Below, in pieces: positions 27,599-36,001 of a DNA stretch of 64,000 bases (position 1 is the first letter of the stretch; every line of letters starts with the position of its first letter). Both the position numbers and the translations under genes were made by a program. A model generated the notes under the pieces. It searched no databases. It was given only the letters and a program-made list of their open reading frames with translations, and was not told where the DNA came from. Origin of the DNA: Bacteroides ilei (GTDB lineage Bacteria > Bacteroidota > Bacteroidia > Bacteroidales > Bacteroidaceae); the NCBI RefSeq assembly GCF_900128495.1, contig NZ_LT635801.1:1375997-1439996 (forward strand), read 5' to 3'.

Positions 27599-28237
27599 CT
27601 ATTTCATACGGTACTGCCAAAGGAAGACGAGCAATAAGGTCGTTATTTCAGTAAGCGGCATGGAAAGCCAGATTCCCTTTACTCCCAGCCATCCGGGAAG
27701 CAGGAGGAAGGCAGGAACGAGCAATCCCAGTCCGTGTAAAAACACCAATGCTGTATAGCTTATTTCAACCTTGAACTGCTCCGAGTACAGACGGGTATTG
27801 AAGTAACCCGTGGCCAACATGCCTTGCTCGGCGAAACGCACGGCTTCCTCCTTGTATTTTTTCATGGCAGATGCCACAGAGATTTCATCACGGTTATCCC
27901 CTACAAACGATGCAGACAGGACTCTGTTTCTGTAACACAGTTTGAATGTTCCGATTTCCTCCTGCACCACGGGCAGGTCGATAGCCTCGTATTCCTCTTT
28001 CGTGACCGTGACGAATTGCGTATGCTCTTGGTCGAGATAGAGGCGGAAAGCGGGTTTTACCCGCTCCCGCTTCTCTTCATATTCCGCCTGTTCCCGCGCA
28101 CTCATACAGTTATATACGTGTCGGGAAACTCTCCGCACCGCATTGACAAAAGTCTGACTTTTGCATACTCCGAGATGTCGGGCAAAGTCGGGCACTGTCC
28201 CGATGAAACCGTACTCTTTCCAATGATAGGTTTTCAT
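27599..28237 (-). CDS. Chimeric ORF: ICE hypothetical protein fused to a MATE transporter tail
   Basis: 212 aa from ATG 28237 (MKTYHWKEYGFIGTVPDFAR). The first 160 residues are a soluble ICE-type protein (DFARHLGVCKSQTFVNAVRR has helix-turn-helix character). From about residue 165 the sequence changes to hydrophobic ALVFLHGLGLLVPAFLLLPG, GVKGIWLSMPLTEITTLLLV, which is the final helices of a MATE-family multidrug exporter. A deletion or recombination has fused the two reading frames. It starts 13 nt after the 28251 stop and belongs to the element-C operon. The natural end of the first protein is lost. Confidence 0.6.
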   Translation of the reverse strand: MKTYHWKEYGFIGTVPDFARHLGVCKSQTFVNAVRRVSRHVYNCMSAREQAEYEEKRERVKPAFRLYLDQEHTQFVTVTKEEYEAIDLPVVQEEIGTFKLCYRNRVLSASFVGDNRDEISVASAMKKYKEEAVRFAEQGMLATGYFNTRLYSEQFKVEISYTALVFLHGLGLLVPAFLLLPGWLGVKGIWLSMPLTEITTLLLVFLWQYRMK

Positions 28238-28250
28238 GTCGTCTCGAATT

Positions 28251-28832
28251 TTATTCCACAATTTCGTACTTGACCACGCTGCAATAAACCTGCTCATTTT
28301 TTTCCTTCCATTGCTCCATGATACGCTCCACATCCGTTTCGGAGGTTACGGGTTGCCCGAAGATTTCTTCCAGCCACTCGAACATGGCTTCCCGATTGGT
28401 AAAGTATTCGCTATAATACTCATCTTCGAGAGTATATACCTCGGCACGGAACTTGTCTGGGAAATATCTGCTTTCGCTGTCATTGGTCTCGTAAATGCCC
28501 ATGCCCGGCTCTTCCGTCTGGTAATAGTAACGGAGCGACGGGAATTTCTCGCATACGAGGTCGAGTGTCTCATTGCACGGTCCCCATGCCGTCTCTGTCG
28601 TAAAGCGGAGGGTTTCGTCCTCTATTTCGAGGTTCGCCCAGTCTCCCCGACAGCTCACCTTGTTCCAGTCTTCGCCCAAGGCATCCACGAGGCAGCCCAG
28701 CCACGATGTACCGAAGCCGTTTTCTACGGACGGCTCTTTCCGTTCCTGCAAATTTTTCATCAACTCGTAAAGTTTTTTGATTTCCTGTGCGTCGCCTTCG
28801 ATGGCATACGCTGTACTGCACCAGTTTGGCAT
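28251..28832 (-). CDS. YubB/DUF1281-like ferredoxin-fold protein
   Basis: 193 aa. The N-terminus MPNWCSTAYAIEGDAQEIKK is the signature of the DUF1281/YubB-like group (MPNW/HxxN start), and the sequence keeps the aromatic, acidic pattern (WGPCNETLDLVCEKFPSL, YYQTEEPGMGIYETND). YubB is encoded in the leading region of F-type plasmids, the first DNA to enter a recipient. A second member is at 49614-50303. It lies directly downstream of element C. Confidence 0.7.
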   Translation of the reverse strand: MPNWCSTAYAIEGDAQEIKKLYELMKNLQERKEPSVENGFGTSWLGCLVDALGEDWNKVSCRGDWANLEIEDETLRFTTETAWGPCNETLDLVCEKFPSLRYYYQTEEPGMGIYETNDSESRYFPDKFRAEVYTLEDEYYSEYFTNREAMFEWLEEIFGQPVTSETDVERIMEQWKEKNEQVYCSVVKYEIVE

Positions 28833-28901
28833 AATCGTAATTTTTTATTGGTTCGTTAAATATTGTTTTTCTTTTCCCTCCTCTCGGAAGCCTTTCGGCT
28901 T

Positions 28902-29139
28902 TCCTTGTCGGGAGAGATTTTACATGCAGGTCAGACAGCGGGGAAAGGACGGGAAGGCAAGCAAACAGCCGGGGATTTCACGGAATACCCAACCCGACAG
29001 GCAAAGCATGGCGGGGGACTGAAAGGACATCTCTGATTTGGGAAGGCTTCCGGGCAATCCACGAGCCGTTAGCACGGCGGTGCTTGATGCCGGACGACCG
29101 CTGTACCTTTGCATAGGAAAATCCAACCGACAAGGGAGT
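28902..29139 (-). promoter_or_regulatory. Element C: long imperfect hairpin with embedded promoter motif (candidate ssDNA promoter)
   Basis: Close relative of element B. GTCGG 28907-28911 pairs with CCGAC 29127-29131; in B the same position is GCCGG with CCGGC, so a base pair has changed on both sides (compensatory change). AGATTTT, CATGCA and CAGCGG blocks pair as in B. TACCTTTG is at 29104-29111, with a TTG 17 nt upstream. The motif faces right, while the gene it precedes (28251) reads left. Confidence 0.75.
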
Positions 29140-29265
29140 GCTGACGAAAAGAGAAGAGGAAAGAAATAACGGAAAGATATTAAAACAGGTGTAAAATAAG
29201 ATGTTATATCTACAATTACGCACAAAATCCTTTCATTTCGAACCATCATGCCTTATTTATATCAG

Positions 29266-29287
29266 ACGGGAGCAATGTCGCTCCCGT
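29266..29287 (+). promoter_or_regulatory. Hairpin/operator ahead of the serine recombinase
   Basis: ACGGGAGC 29266-29273 pairs perfectly with GCTCCCGT 29280-29287, 15 nt before the recombinase ATG. No T-run follows; it may be an operator or a translation-control hairpin. Confidence 0.45.
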
Positions 29288-29302
29288 AAAATAATTAAGG
29301 AT

Positions 29303-29962
29303 ATGATAATAGGTTATTTAAGGGTCAGTACGGGCAAACAGAACCCGGCTAATCAACAAGATGAAATCCGGCGTTTCGCCGACAGTAGAAATCTTTCCAT
29401 TAACCAGTGGGTAACGGAGGTCGCCAGCGGCAAAAAGAAGGGGTGCGACCGTAAATTAGGGGGGCTGATACGGCGCATGAAACATGGCGATACGCTGATT
29501 GTAACGGAAGTGTCGCGTCTAAGCCGCACGCTGACGGACCTCATGGCCATCATGGGCAAATGTCTGGAGAAAGGAATCAACCTTTACACCACCAAAGAGG
29601 GGTATTCGTTCGACAACTCCATCAATAGCAAGGTACTCTGTTTCGCTTTCGGGCTGGTGGCGGAGATTGAGCGCAACCTGATTTCGATGCGCACCAAGGA
29701 GGCGCTTGCCTTGCGGAAAGCCGAGGGTGTCGTTCTCGGCAGGAAAAAAGGCAGTTACACGAAAATGAACGTGTTGATTGAAAACCGGAAGGTCGTCGTC
29801 GGCATGTTGAAGCAAGACTGTACGATTACCGATATATGCAGGCGTTTCGACATCTCGCGGGATACGTTCTTGAAATTCCGCAGCCGCTATAAGGAAATAG
29901 ACAAGGCCATGAAAGAAAAAGAGACAAGACGGAAAGGAAAGTCGCAAAAACGGACGGTATGA
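29303..29962 (+). CDS. Serine recombinase (DNA invertase)
   Basis: 219 aa from ATG 29303 (MIIGYLRVSTGKQNPANQQ), ten nt after AAGG. Resolvase/invertase catalytic domain with the nucleophilic Ser in RVST (residue 9), the Arg pair in VSRLSR, and ERNLISMRTKEAL on the long helix; C-terminal helix-turn-helix ITDICRRFDISRDTFLKFR. It matches small Bacteroides DNA invertases of the Mpi type. It lies immediately upstream of a 139-bp segment with inverted ends (29969-30139) and a fimbrial operon, so it probably inverts that promoter. Confidence 0.85.
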   Translation: MIIGYLRVSTGKQNPANQQDEIRRFADSRNLSINQWVTEVASGKKKGCDRKLGGLIRRMKHGDTLIVTEVSRLSRTLTDLMAIMGKCLEKGINLYTTKEGYSFDNSINSKVLCFAFGLVAEIERNLISMRTKEALALRKAEGVVLGRKKGSYTKMNVLIENRKVVVGMLKQDCTITDICRRFDISRDTFLKFRSRYKEIDKAMKEKETRRKGKSQKRTV

Positions 29963-29968
29963 TTTTAC

Positions 29969-30139
29969 GTTGGTTTAATCGTTCGTTTTCAGCCACAAAG
30001 CTACAAAAATAGAAATTATCCACAAAGAAAATCTGCAAGAATTTGCGTTTCAACTCTTTGAGCAGGACAAATTTTCCCGGAGTGTCCGAATAATACGACC
30101 TTTTTTCCGATAGCTTTTTTAATGAACGATTTAACCAAC
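29969..30139. promoter_or_regulatory. Invertible promoter segment of the fimbrial operon (present orientation off)
   Basis: Left repeat GTTGGTTTAATCGTTC 29969-29984; right repeat GAACGATTTAACCAAC 30124-30139. They are inverse copies with one central mismatch and enclose 139 bp. Inside, the minus strand has TATTTTTG (30011 down to 30004), a perfect TAnnTTTG box facing left, away from the fimbrial genes. After inversion it would lie at about 30097-30104 facing right, starting transcripts near 30111 towards 30281. Confidence 0.75.
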
Positions 30140-30187
30140 AAATAAACCGGCACAACTGACAGTTATCCGGCTGATTATTTGTTGGTT
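30133..30187 (+). repeat. Perfect 13-bp inverted repeat overlapping the right recombination site
   Basis: AACCAACAAATAA 30133-30145 pairs with TTATTTGTTGGTT 30175-30187; CCGG at both inner ends extends it. It reuses the AACCAAC half of the right inversion site, so it gives a third copy of the half-site and forms a leader hairpin in any transcript entering the operon. Confidence 0.65.
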
Positions 30188-30280
30188 TGGTGCTTTTTAT
30201 CCTTTTAAAGGGGAAGAACGGCACGGATAAACGTACAGGGAATTGAATAAATAGCTGATATAAATTGGCATAGACGGAAT

Positions 30281-31574
30281 ATGACAATGAAACGAATACT
30301 ATTATTATTTCTTTTATTCTGTGGCGGGTATGTTTATGCGCAGGAGCTGGACTCGGCTTTTATTCTGTGGCGGGTATGTTCATGCGCAGGAGCTGGACTC
30401 GGCCCGTATCCATTACCGGCAGGGGCACAGGAACGTGGACGTGCTCTTCCGGGACAACCGCACGGAATTGGAGCGTTTTATCCGCATTCTGCGCGAAGAA
30501 CACGGGACGGGGCGTCTCGAAAACGTCGTGATACGCTCGTGGGCATCACCCGACGGTGCGAACCGTCTTAACGAGGTGCTGTCGAAGCGCAGGGCCGACT
30601 CCCTGAAAGCTTATCTCGTGCGCCATGCCGGAATCCCCGACAGTATCGTCAGTATGCATGGCGAAGGTATCGCGTGGGACATGTTGCGCCGGATGGTCGC
30701 TGCCTCAGATATGCTTTATAAAAAAGAGGTACTGCACATCCTCGATCACACGCCGGTATGGGTGTTCGATGAATCCGGACGCGTGGTGGACGGACGAAAG
30801 AAACAGCTCATGGAGCTGCGCGGCGGACGGCCTTACGTGTACATGCAGGAGAACTTCTTCCCGGATTTGCGTTCCAGTCTCTCGGTGGCCTGCTACCGGA
30901 AATCGGAATCGCCCGTGACTATTTCCCGAAAAGAGGCGGAAGTGAAAGAGCCGGAACCGGCCCTGCAACCCGATAGCGTGGCGGAAACGACCTCCGAGCC
31001 AGCAACGGTGCGGCAGGAAGCGACCGTGCAACCGCAAAGACCGACGGTGCAGCGGCTGGCCGTCAAGACCAACCTGCTCTACGACGCGATACTGATGCCC
31101 TCGCTCGAAGTCGAATACCGCATTGCCGACCGCTGGACGGTGAACCTCGAAGGCGAGATAGCGTGGTGGAAGAACGATGGCAGGCACAAGTATTACCAAG
31201 TGGCCACGATCAGCCCGGAGGGACGCTGGTGGTTCGGGCAGAAGCAAGGCAACCCGTGGCACGGCCACTACCTCGGCGTGTTCGGGGGCTTCACGTGGTA
31301 CGACCTCGAAAACGGCAAGGAGGGCTATCAGGGCGAGGCCGAAATGGTGGGTGTCAGCTACGGCTACATGTTCCCCATCGGACGGCGGTTCTCCTTAGAG
31401 GCCGGTATCGGGGTGGGCTACATGCACAGCAAGTACGAGGAATACCTTCCCATCGACGGACACTACGTGTACCAGCAGACAAACCGGATGAACTACTTCG
31501 GCCCGTTGAAACTGAAGTTTGCCCTCGTGTGGCGGTTGTGGGATACCGGTAAAAAGAAAGGAGGCGCACGATGA
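30281..31574 (+). CDS. OmpA-like/DUF3575 outer-membrane protein, frame broken by a 46-bp duplication
   Basis: The start MTMKRILLLFLLFCGGYVYA is a good signal peptide, but a 46-bp tandem duplication (30312-30403) shifts the frame and the ATG product ends after 96 codons. The downstream frame (open from a GTG at 30321) encodes an OmpA-like module (VVIRSWASPDGANRLNEVLS... RRADSLKAYL), a Pro/Glu linker, then a DUF3575 beta-barrel (VKTNLLYDAILMPSLEVEYR... GVSYGYMFPIG). Removing one repeat restores a protein of about 415 aa. Genes of this type often lead Bacteroidales fimbrial operons. Confidence 0.75.
30312..30403 (+). repeat. Tandem 46-bp direct repeat in the signal-peptide region
   Basis: Unit 1 is 30312-30357 and unit 2 is 30358-30403; they differ at one base (GTTTATG and GTTCATG). 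46 is not a multiple of three, so copy number decides whether the start codon is in frame with the body: one copy on, two copies off. Confidence 0.9.
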
Positions 31575-32599
31575 AAACAACGCTACGATATACCCTCATG
31601 GGACTCACGCTCGCCGGATTGACATTCCTTTCCACGAGCTGCCGGAAGGACCTGTGTTACGATCATGACGAACATGGCTTGTCCGTGAAGGTGAATCTCT
31701 CTTCCGACTGGGAACAGGAATGGGAACGTGCTTATACCTATGACTGGGAAGAATTGTGGGAAGAGGACTGGAAGCATGACTATGACGATTTGCGCCCTGC
31801 TCCGGCCGACGGAATACGCGTCCAAGTCTATACCAGCGACGGACAACGTATGGAGAGCAACCTGCCCGATGAAGGAGGACGGGTTGCCATGCCGGAAGGC
31901 ACGCACGAGCTGCTGTTCTACAACAATGATACGGAATATATCGTGTTCGACGGTGTGGCCGCCTCGGAATCCGCCACTGCCACCACACGAGGCGTGACCC
32001 GGAGTTCTTACCGGGAACTGCACGCGGGGGAACGTACCGTGAACCAGCCCGACATGCTTTACGGGGCATACATGGAAGAATACACGGCGGAAAAGACACT
32101 TGTCCCGACGGAGCTGCCGGTTACCTTGCGTCCGTTGGTTTACACCTATATGATACGCTACGAGTTCGAAAGCGGACAACAATACGTGGCCTTGGCACGC
32201 GGAGCCTTGGCGGGCATGGCCGAAACGGTCTACCTGAACGACGGGCATACCGGGGAAAACGCGGCCACGGTACTGTTCGACTGTACACTGGAAGATTATG
32301 GAGCGGAAGCTCTGGTACAGTCGTTCGGCGTGCCCGACTACCCGGGAGAACATTACGGGCGAGGCGATACGGACGGGCGGCGGTACAGCCTGAACTTGGA
32401 GGTGAGAATGGTGAACGGCAAGTTCAAGACCTTCGAGTTCGATGTCACCGACCAAGTAAAAGGTCAACCACGGGGCGGCGTTATCGTCGTGAGCGGGCTG
32501 TCGATTTCCGATGACGAGGGTCTGGAAGGCGGAGGCAGCTTTGACGTGGATGTGGACGGCTGGGGAGAATGGGTGGACATACCGCTGCCCCTCGACTGA
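31571..32599 (+). CDS. DUF5119-type fimbrial lipoprotein
   Basis: 342 aa. Lipoprotein signal MKTTLRYTLMGLTLAGLTFL with lipobox STSC (Cys about 24). The start overlaps the DUF3575 stop by 4 nt (ATGA). The sequence after the lipobox, RKDLCYDHDEHGLSVKVNL, and the DWEQEWERAYTYDWEELWEE stretch are typical of DUF5119 (FimB/Mfa-like anchor) proteins. By family knowledge it is likely to be an anchor or assembly subunit of the type V pilus. It also carries a TTRGVTRSS stretch like the pilin cleavage sites. Confidence 0.75.
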   Translation: MKTTLRYTLMGLTLAGLTFLSTSCRKDLCYDHDEHGLSVKVNLSSDWEQEWERAYTYDWEELWEEDWKHDYDDLRPAPADGIRVQVYTSDGQRMESNLPDEGGRVAMPEGTHELLFYNNDTEYIVFDGVAASESATATTRGVTRSSYRELHAGERTVNQPDMLYGAYMEEYTAEKTLVPTELPVTLRPLVYTYMIRYEFESGQQYVALARGALAGMAETVYLNDGHTGENAATVLFDCTLEDYGAEALVQSFGVPDYPGEHYGRGDTDGRRYSLNLEVRMVNGKFKTFEFDVTDQVKGQPRGGVIVVSGLSISDDEGLEGGGSFDVDVDGWGEWVDIPLPLD

Positions 32600-32655
32600 A
32601 ACGAATAAAATAACAGGTACTGGAATAACCATTTTTAATTTAATTTTTACATCTT

Positions 32656-33684
32656 ATGAAGAAAAGTTTTTTGATGCTTGGCGTGGCTGTAGCAGCACTG
32701 GCAAGCTGTTCGAATGAAGAAGTCGTGGATATGCCGCAGAGCCGGGCAATCCAGTTCGAGACTTTCGTGAACCATTCAACGAGAAGTAGTGTGACCGAAA
32801 CAACGGAAGAAAATCTTAACAAGTTCTTCGTTTTCGGAAACTATGGAGAGGGCACGTGGACTCCCGTGTATACCAATGTCGAGGTAACAGGAGGAAATGT
32901 GGGAGATCAATCAGGTTGGAATCCTGTACAGACCGCTTATTGGCAATCGGGCGAGAAGTATCGTTTCGGAGCTTATTCTGATGGGAATAGCAAAATCGAG
33001 AACGAGAACGTGGATTTCATCGAGGGTGAGCAGAAACTGACGTTCACAGATTACACGGCAAACAATGCCAAAGACCTGATCGTGGCCATACCCGATGAAA
33101 AGACCGCACAAGCTTCTGATAATACTCCGGTAGGCTTATCTTTCTACCACATGCTGTCTCAGGTGAAGTTCACCTTCACGAACACGGACTCCCATGACTA
33201 CATCATGAAAATCGAAAACATCAAGGTGAACGCGGTACAAACCGCTACGGGTACAGCGACTTATAAGGTGGAGAAACCGACTATCGCTTGGGAGACTGCA
33301 AGTGTCCCAAAGGCGGACTATGATTTCGAAACAATAGAGGATATTGCGGAGCCGGTGAAAGACGATTCTCACTCGACGACCTGCTTCGTCATTCCGCAAG
33401 ACAACACAGAGTTGTCGGTTAGCTTTACCGCGATATTCTCTGATAAATCAGGGAAAATAGCAGAAAATAATTTCACCGGAAAGTTGAACTATCAAGGAGA
33501 TAAAGAAGGTACAGAAAAAGGCAAATGGACTCCGGGCTTCAGGTACAACTATACGGTTGAAATCAACGGCAGCAAGATTGACCCGGATTTGAAACAACAG
33601 GTAATTGAGTTCAAGGTCGATGCTGTGGAAGACTGGACAGACGTGGACCAAACTCCAGTAACTCCGAATGAGGTCGGAGAATGA
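32656..33684 (+). CDS. Fimbrillin-family protein, probable major subunit
   Basis: 342 aa. Lipoprotein signal with ALASC (Cys 18). After it, RAIQFETFVNHSTRSSVTE has Arg at 43, the expected site for Arg-specific processing that frees the strand for polymerisation in type V pili. Mature sequence has the FNKFFVFGNYGEG-like and VGLSFYHMLSQVKFTF features of fimbrillins and is richer in Lys/Asn than its neighbours. Followed by a strong hairpin (33720-33743), which would raise the dose of this subunit relative to the minor ones. Assignment as major subunit is inference. Confidence 0.8.
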   Translation: MKKSFLMLGVAVAALASCSNEEVVDMPQSRAIQFETFVNHSTRSSVTETTEENLNKFFVFGNYGEGTWTPVYTNVEVTGGNVGDQSGWNPVQTAYWQSGEKYRFGAYSDGNSKIENENVDFIEGEQKLTFTDYTANNAKDLIVAIPDEKTAQASDNTPVGLSFYHMLSQVKFTFTNTDSHDYIMKIENIKVNAVQTATGTATYKVEKPTIAWETASVPKADYDFETIEDIAEPVKDDSHSTTCFVIPQDNTELSVSFTAIFSDKSGKIAENNFTGKLNYQGDKEGTEKGKWTPGFRYNYTVEINGSKIDPDLKQQVIEFKVDAVEDWTDVDQTPVTPNEVGE

Positions 33685-33719
33685 TTGCTTGCAAATAGCT
33701 AAAGACATCACATCAGGTT

Positions 33720-33743
33720 ATGAGGGGTTGAATGTCCCCTCAT
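33720..33743 (+). terminator. Intercistronic hairpin
   Basis: ATGAGGGG 33720-33727 pairs perfectly with CCCCTCAT 33736-33743. No T-run follows, so it is more likely an mRNA-stabilising or partial-termination hairpin between the first and second fimbrillin genes. Confidence 0.5.
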
Positions 33744-33821
33744 GGCCACTAACGGGAGTATCACTCCTTAATTTTACGCTGCCGGTAGCATCAGAAATGA
33801 CCGGATATAAAGAAACAATGT

Positions 33822-34790
33822 ATGATTATGAATAACAACCTATTCAAGACCTTGTTCATACCGGCTGTAGCCTGCCTGCTGGGAGCCTGTACGGAAAGCA
33901 CGGGTCCGGACATGGAGGCAGGCGATGACAGTCTGGCGATCCGTTTCGCCGGTCCTGCCGTGACACGAGCCGCCATCGACGACGCAGACGACATGCAGAC
34001 CGACGGGAACTCGTTCAGCGTTTGGGGCAGCTATACCGCCGTGACGGGCGGTACGGCCACGAGCGTGTTTGACGCCGAGAAGGTGACATGCCTTTCCGGC
34101 ATGTGGGGTTACGAGGGCACGAGATACTGGCTCCCCGGTAACACCTACGACTTCTACGCCCTCTACCCATCCGCGGAGACGCTGGGCGATGCCGTGTCCT
34201 CTGTCGCCTGCACGGACGGCACTTTTACCGTCAACGGCTTCGACGCCACGAAAGGGTACGACCTGATGACGGCGAAAAAGACGGGTATTTCCGTCGTGGC
34301 AGGCCAGACTCCCGGTGCGGTAGCCCTCAAATTCCAACATCTGCTGGCACGCCTCACCTTCGTGGCACGCAGCGAGGGAGGCAACGCCACGGTACGTTCC
34401 ATCTCCCTTGAGGGGCTGGCTGTCAAGGGCGACTACGACGACAACGCAGAAACTGCGTGGAACAACACGACAACGGGGAAGGTCAGCGTGAAGAAAGAGA
34501 CCAACGTAACCCCTGCCGGAAACGCGAACGTGTCGGGCGACCTGCTGCTCATTCCGCAATCGCTTGCGGGCGGGGTGAAGCTGACCGTCATCTACGACAC
34601 CGATGCCGAGACAGAAAAGTCCGCTTCCTACACCTTGCCTGCCACCACCGTGAGCATGTGGGAGGCGGCGAACCATTACCGTTACTCGTTCACCCTCACC
34701 GGCGGAGGCTACATCGTGTTCGACCCGCCCACGGTCAACGCATGGAGCGACGCCATAGGCGGGAACGTAACCATCGACGTGACCCAATAA
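33822..34790 (+). CDS. Fimbrillin-family protein, minor subunit
   Basis: 322 aa. Lipoprotein signal with LLGAC (Cys 23). The mature N-terminus SLAIRFAGPAVTRAAIDDAD keeps the TR[A/S] cleavage motif with Arg at 49. Body has fimbrillin features (YWLPGNTYDFYALYPSAE, ALKFQHLLARLTFVARSEG) and ends WSDAIGGNVTIDVTQ, a typical C-terminal donor strand. Higher GC than the first fimbrillin. Confidence 0.8.
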   Translation: MIMNNNLFKTLFIPAVACLLGACTESTGPDMEAGDDSLAIRFAGPAVTRAAIDDADDMQTDGNSFSVWGSYTAVTGGTATSVFDAEKVTCLSGMWGYEGTRYWLPGNTYDFYALYPSAETLGDAVSSVACTDGTFTVNGFDATKGYDLMTAKKTGISVVAGQTPGAVALKFQHLLARLTFVARSEGGNATVRSISLEGLAVKGDYDDNAETAWNNTTTGKVSVKKETNVTPAGNANVSGDLLLIPQSLAGGVKLTVIYDTDAETEKSASYTLPATTVSMWEAANHYRYSFTLTGGGYIVFDPPTVNAWSDAIGGNVTIDVTQ

Positions 34791-34824
34791 CCTTATTATA
34801 AGCTATCTGTAACCTGACGATAAA

Positions 34825-35976
34825 ATGAACATCCAAATGAAGCAACGATACATACTTCCGGCCCTCCTGCTCCTCTGCGCCGCCTGCCAGCAGGAGGAAT
34901 GGGCGCAGCCCGAAGCCGACAGTTCCGACGCCATCCGCTTTGCCGCCCCGACCATTACCGTGGAGGAACTCACCCGGAGCACGTTCCACGACGCATTTCC
35001 TACCGGCGGCACATTCGGTGTATTGGGCTACTGCGTGCCCTACCAGCGCGGTAGCGACACCGAAATGGACTGGGCATCGGGCAGCGCGAACTGGGGCAAC
35101 AAGAGCGGCAACGCCTTCCCCGACGTGTTCTTCAATCAAGCCGTCACCTACAACGGCTCGGCCTGCACTTATGACTATAATAACAGTGGCGGCCCACGAA
35201 AATGGTACAACACGACGCAGAATCAGGAGGCGATCTCCCCCGACAACTACCGGTACACCTTCTTCGCCTATTACCCGATGGACGATTTTACAGTGGAAAG
35301 TCCTACCAATGCCACCACACGGGGCGTGCCGAAACTGACGTTCACCATGCCGTTCGCCGAGACGGGCGATGTAGCGACTACCACGTTGGACGACAAGGAG
35401 ACGCCCGACGCGATGGTCTCCGTCGTCTATAACCACCTGCGCACCACGGGAAACGTGCGCTTCAATTTCAGCCATATCATGACGGGCTTGGGCTTCGCCG
35501 TGAACAACTACAATTACGGGGGAGATGATGAAACTGTTACCGTCAAGCGCGTTACCTTGTCGGGCAACTTCACTCGCTCGATTACCATAGATTTCAGCAA
35601 GAACACCAACGAAGACGGATTCTACACCTACAGCGGCACCTATCCCGGCACATACGTGATATATAACAACGAGGAAGGGTTTGCAATAGCTCCCAACAGT
35701 TCCGTCCCCCTGATAGGCGACAAACACCTGCTTCTGTTGAGCAACGCCACGGACGGCACTTATTTCGGCGAGAACGTGAAGGTCCATGTCGAATACACCT
35801 ACAGGGGGGAAGCAAAGAACGCCTCTGCCGAACGTCCGACGCAGTTCCAGCCCCGTGCGGGCGTCCGCTATACGGCGCAGCTTAACTTCGTGGGCGAAAC
35901 CTTCGCGCTGAACTTCATCGCCGCCGAGGACGAGTTCTGGGAAGACGGGGGCGACAGCGACGTCTCAATCCAATAA
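34825..35976 (+). CDS. Fimbrillin-family protein, minor subunit
   Basis: 383 aa. Lipoprotein signal with LLCAAC (Cys 21). IRFAAPTITVEELTRSTFHD has Arg at 51 in the same TR[S/A] context. Body has FGVLGYCVPYQRG, YTFFAYYPMDDF and VRFNFSHIMTGLGFAV; ends WEDGGDSDVSIQ. Third of four pilin-like subunits; probably a shaft or adaptor subunit. Confidence 0.8.
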   Translation: MNIQMKQRYILPALLLLCAACQQEEWAQPEADSSDAIRFAAPTITVEELTRSTFHDAFPTGGTFGVLGYCVPYQRGSDTEMDWASGSANWGNKSGNAFPDVFFNQAVTYNGSACTYDYNNSGGPRKWYNTTQNQEAISPDNYRYTFFAYYPMDDFTVESPTNATTRGVPKLTFTMPFAETGDVATTTLDDKETPDAMVSVVYNHLRTTGNVRFNFSHIMTGLGFAVNNYNYGGDDETVTVKRVTLSGNFTRSITIDFSKNTNEDGFYTYSGTYPGTYVIYNNEEGFAIAPNSSVPLIGDKHLLLLSNATDGTYFGENVKVHVEYTYRGEAKNASAERPTQFQPRAGVRYTAQLNFVGETFALNFIAAEDEFWEDGGDSDVSIQ

Positions 35977-36001
35977 AGCAACAACTGAAAACAGCATAAA
36001 G

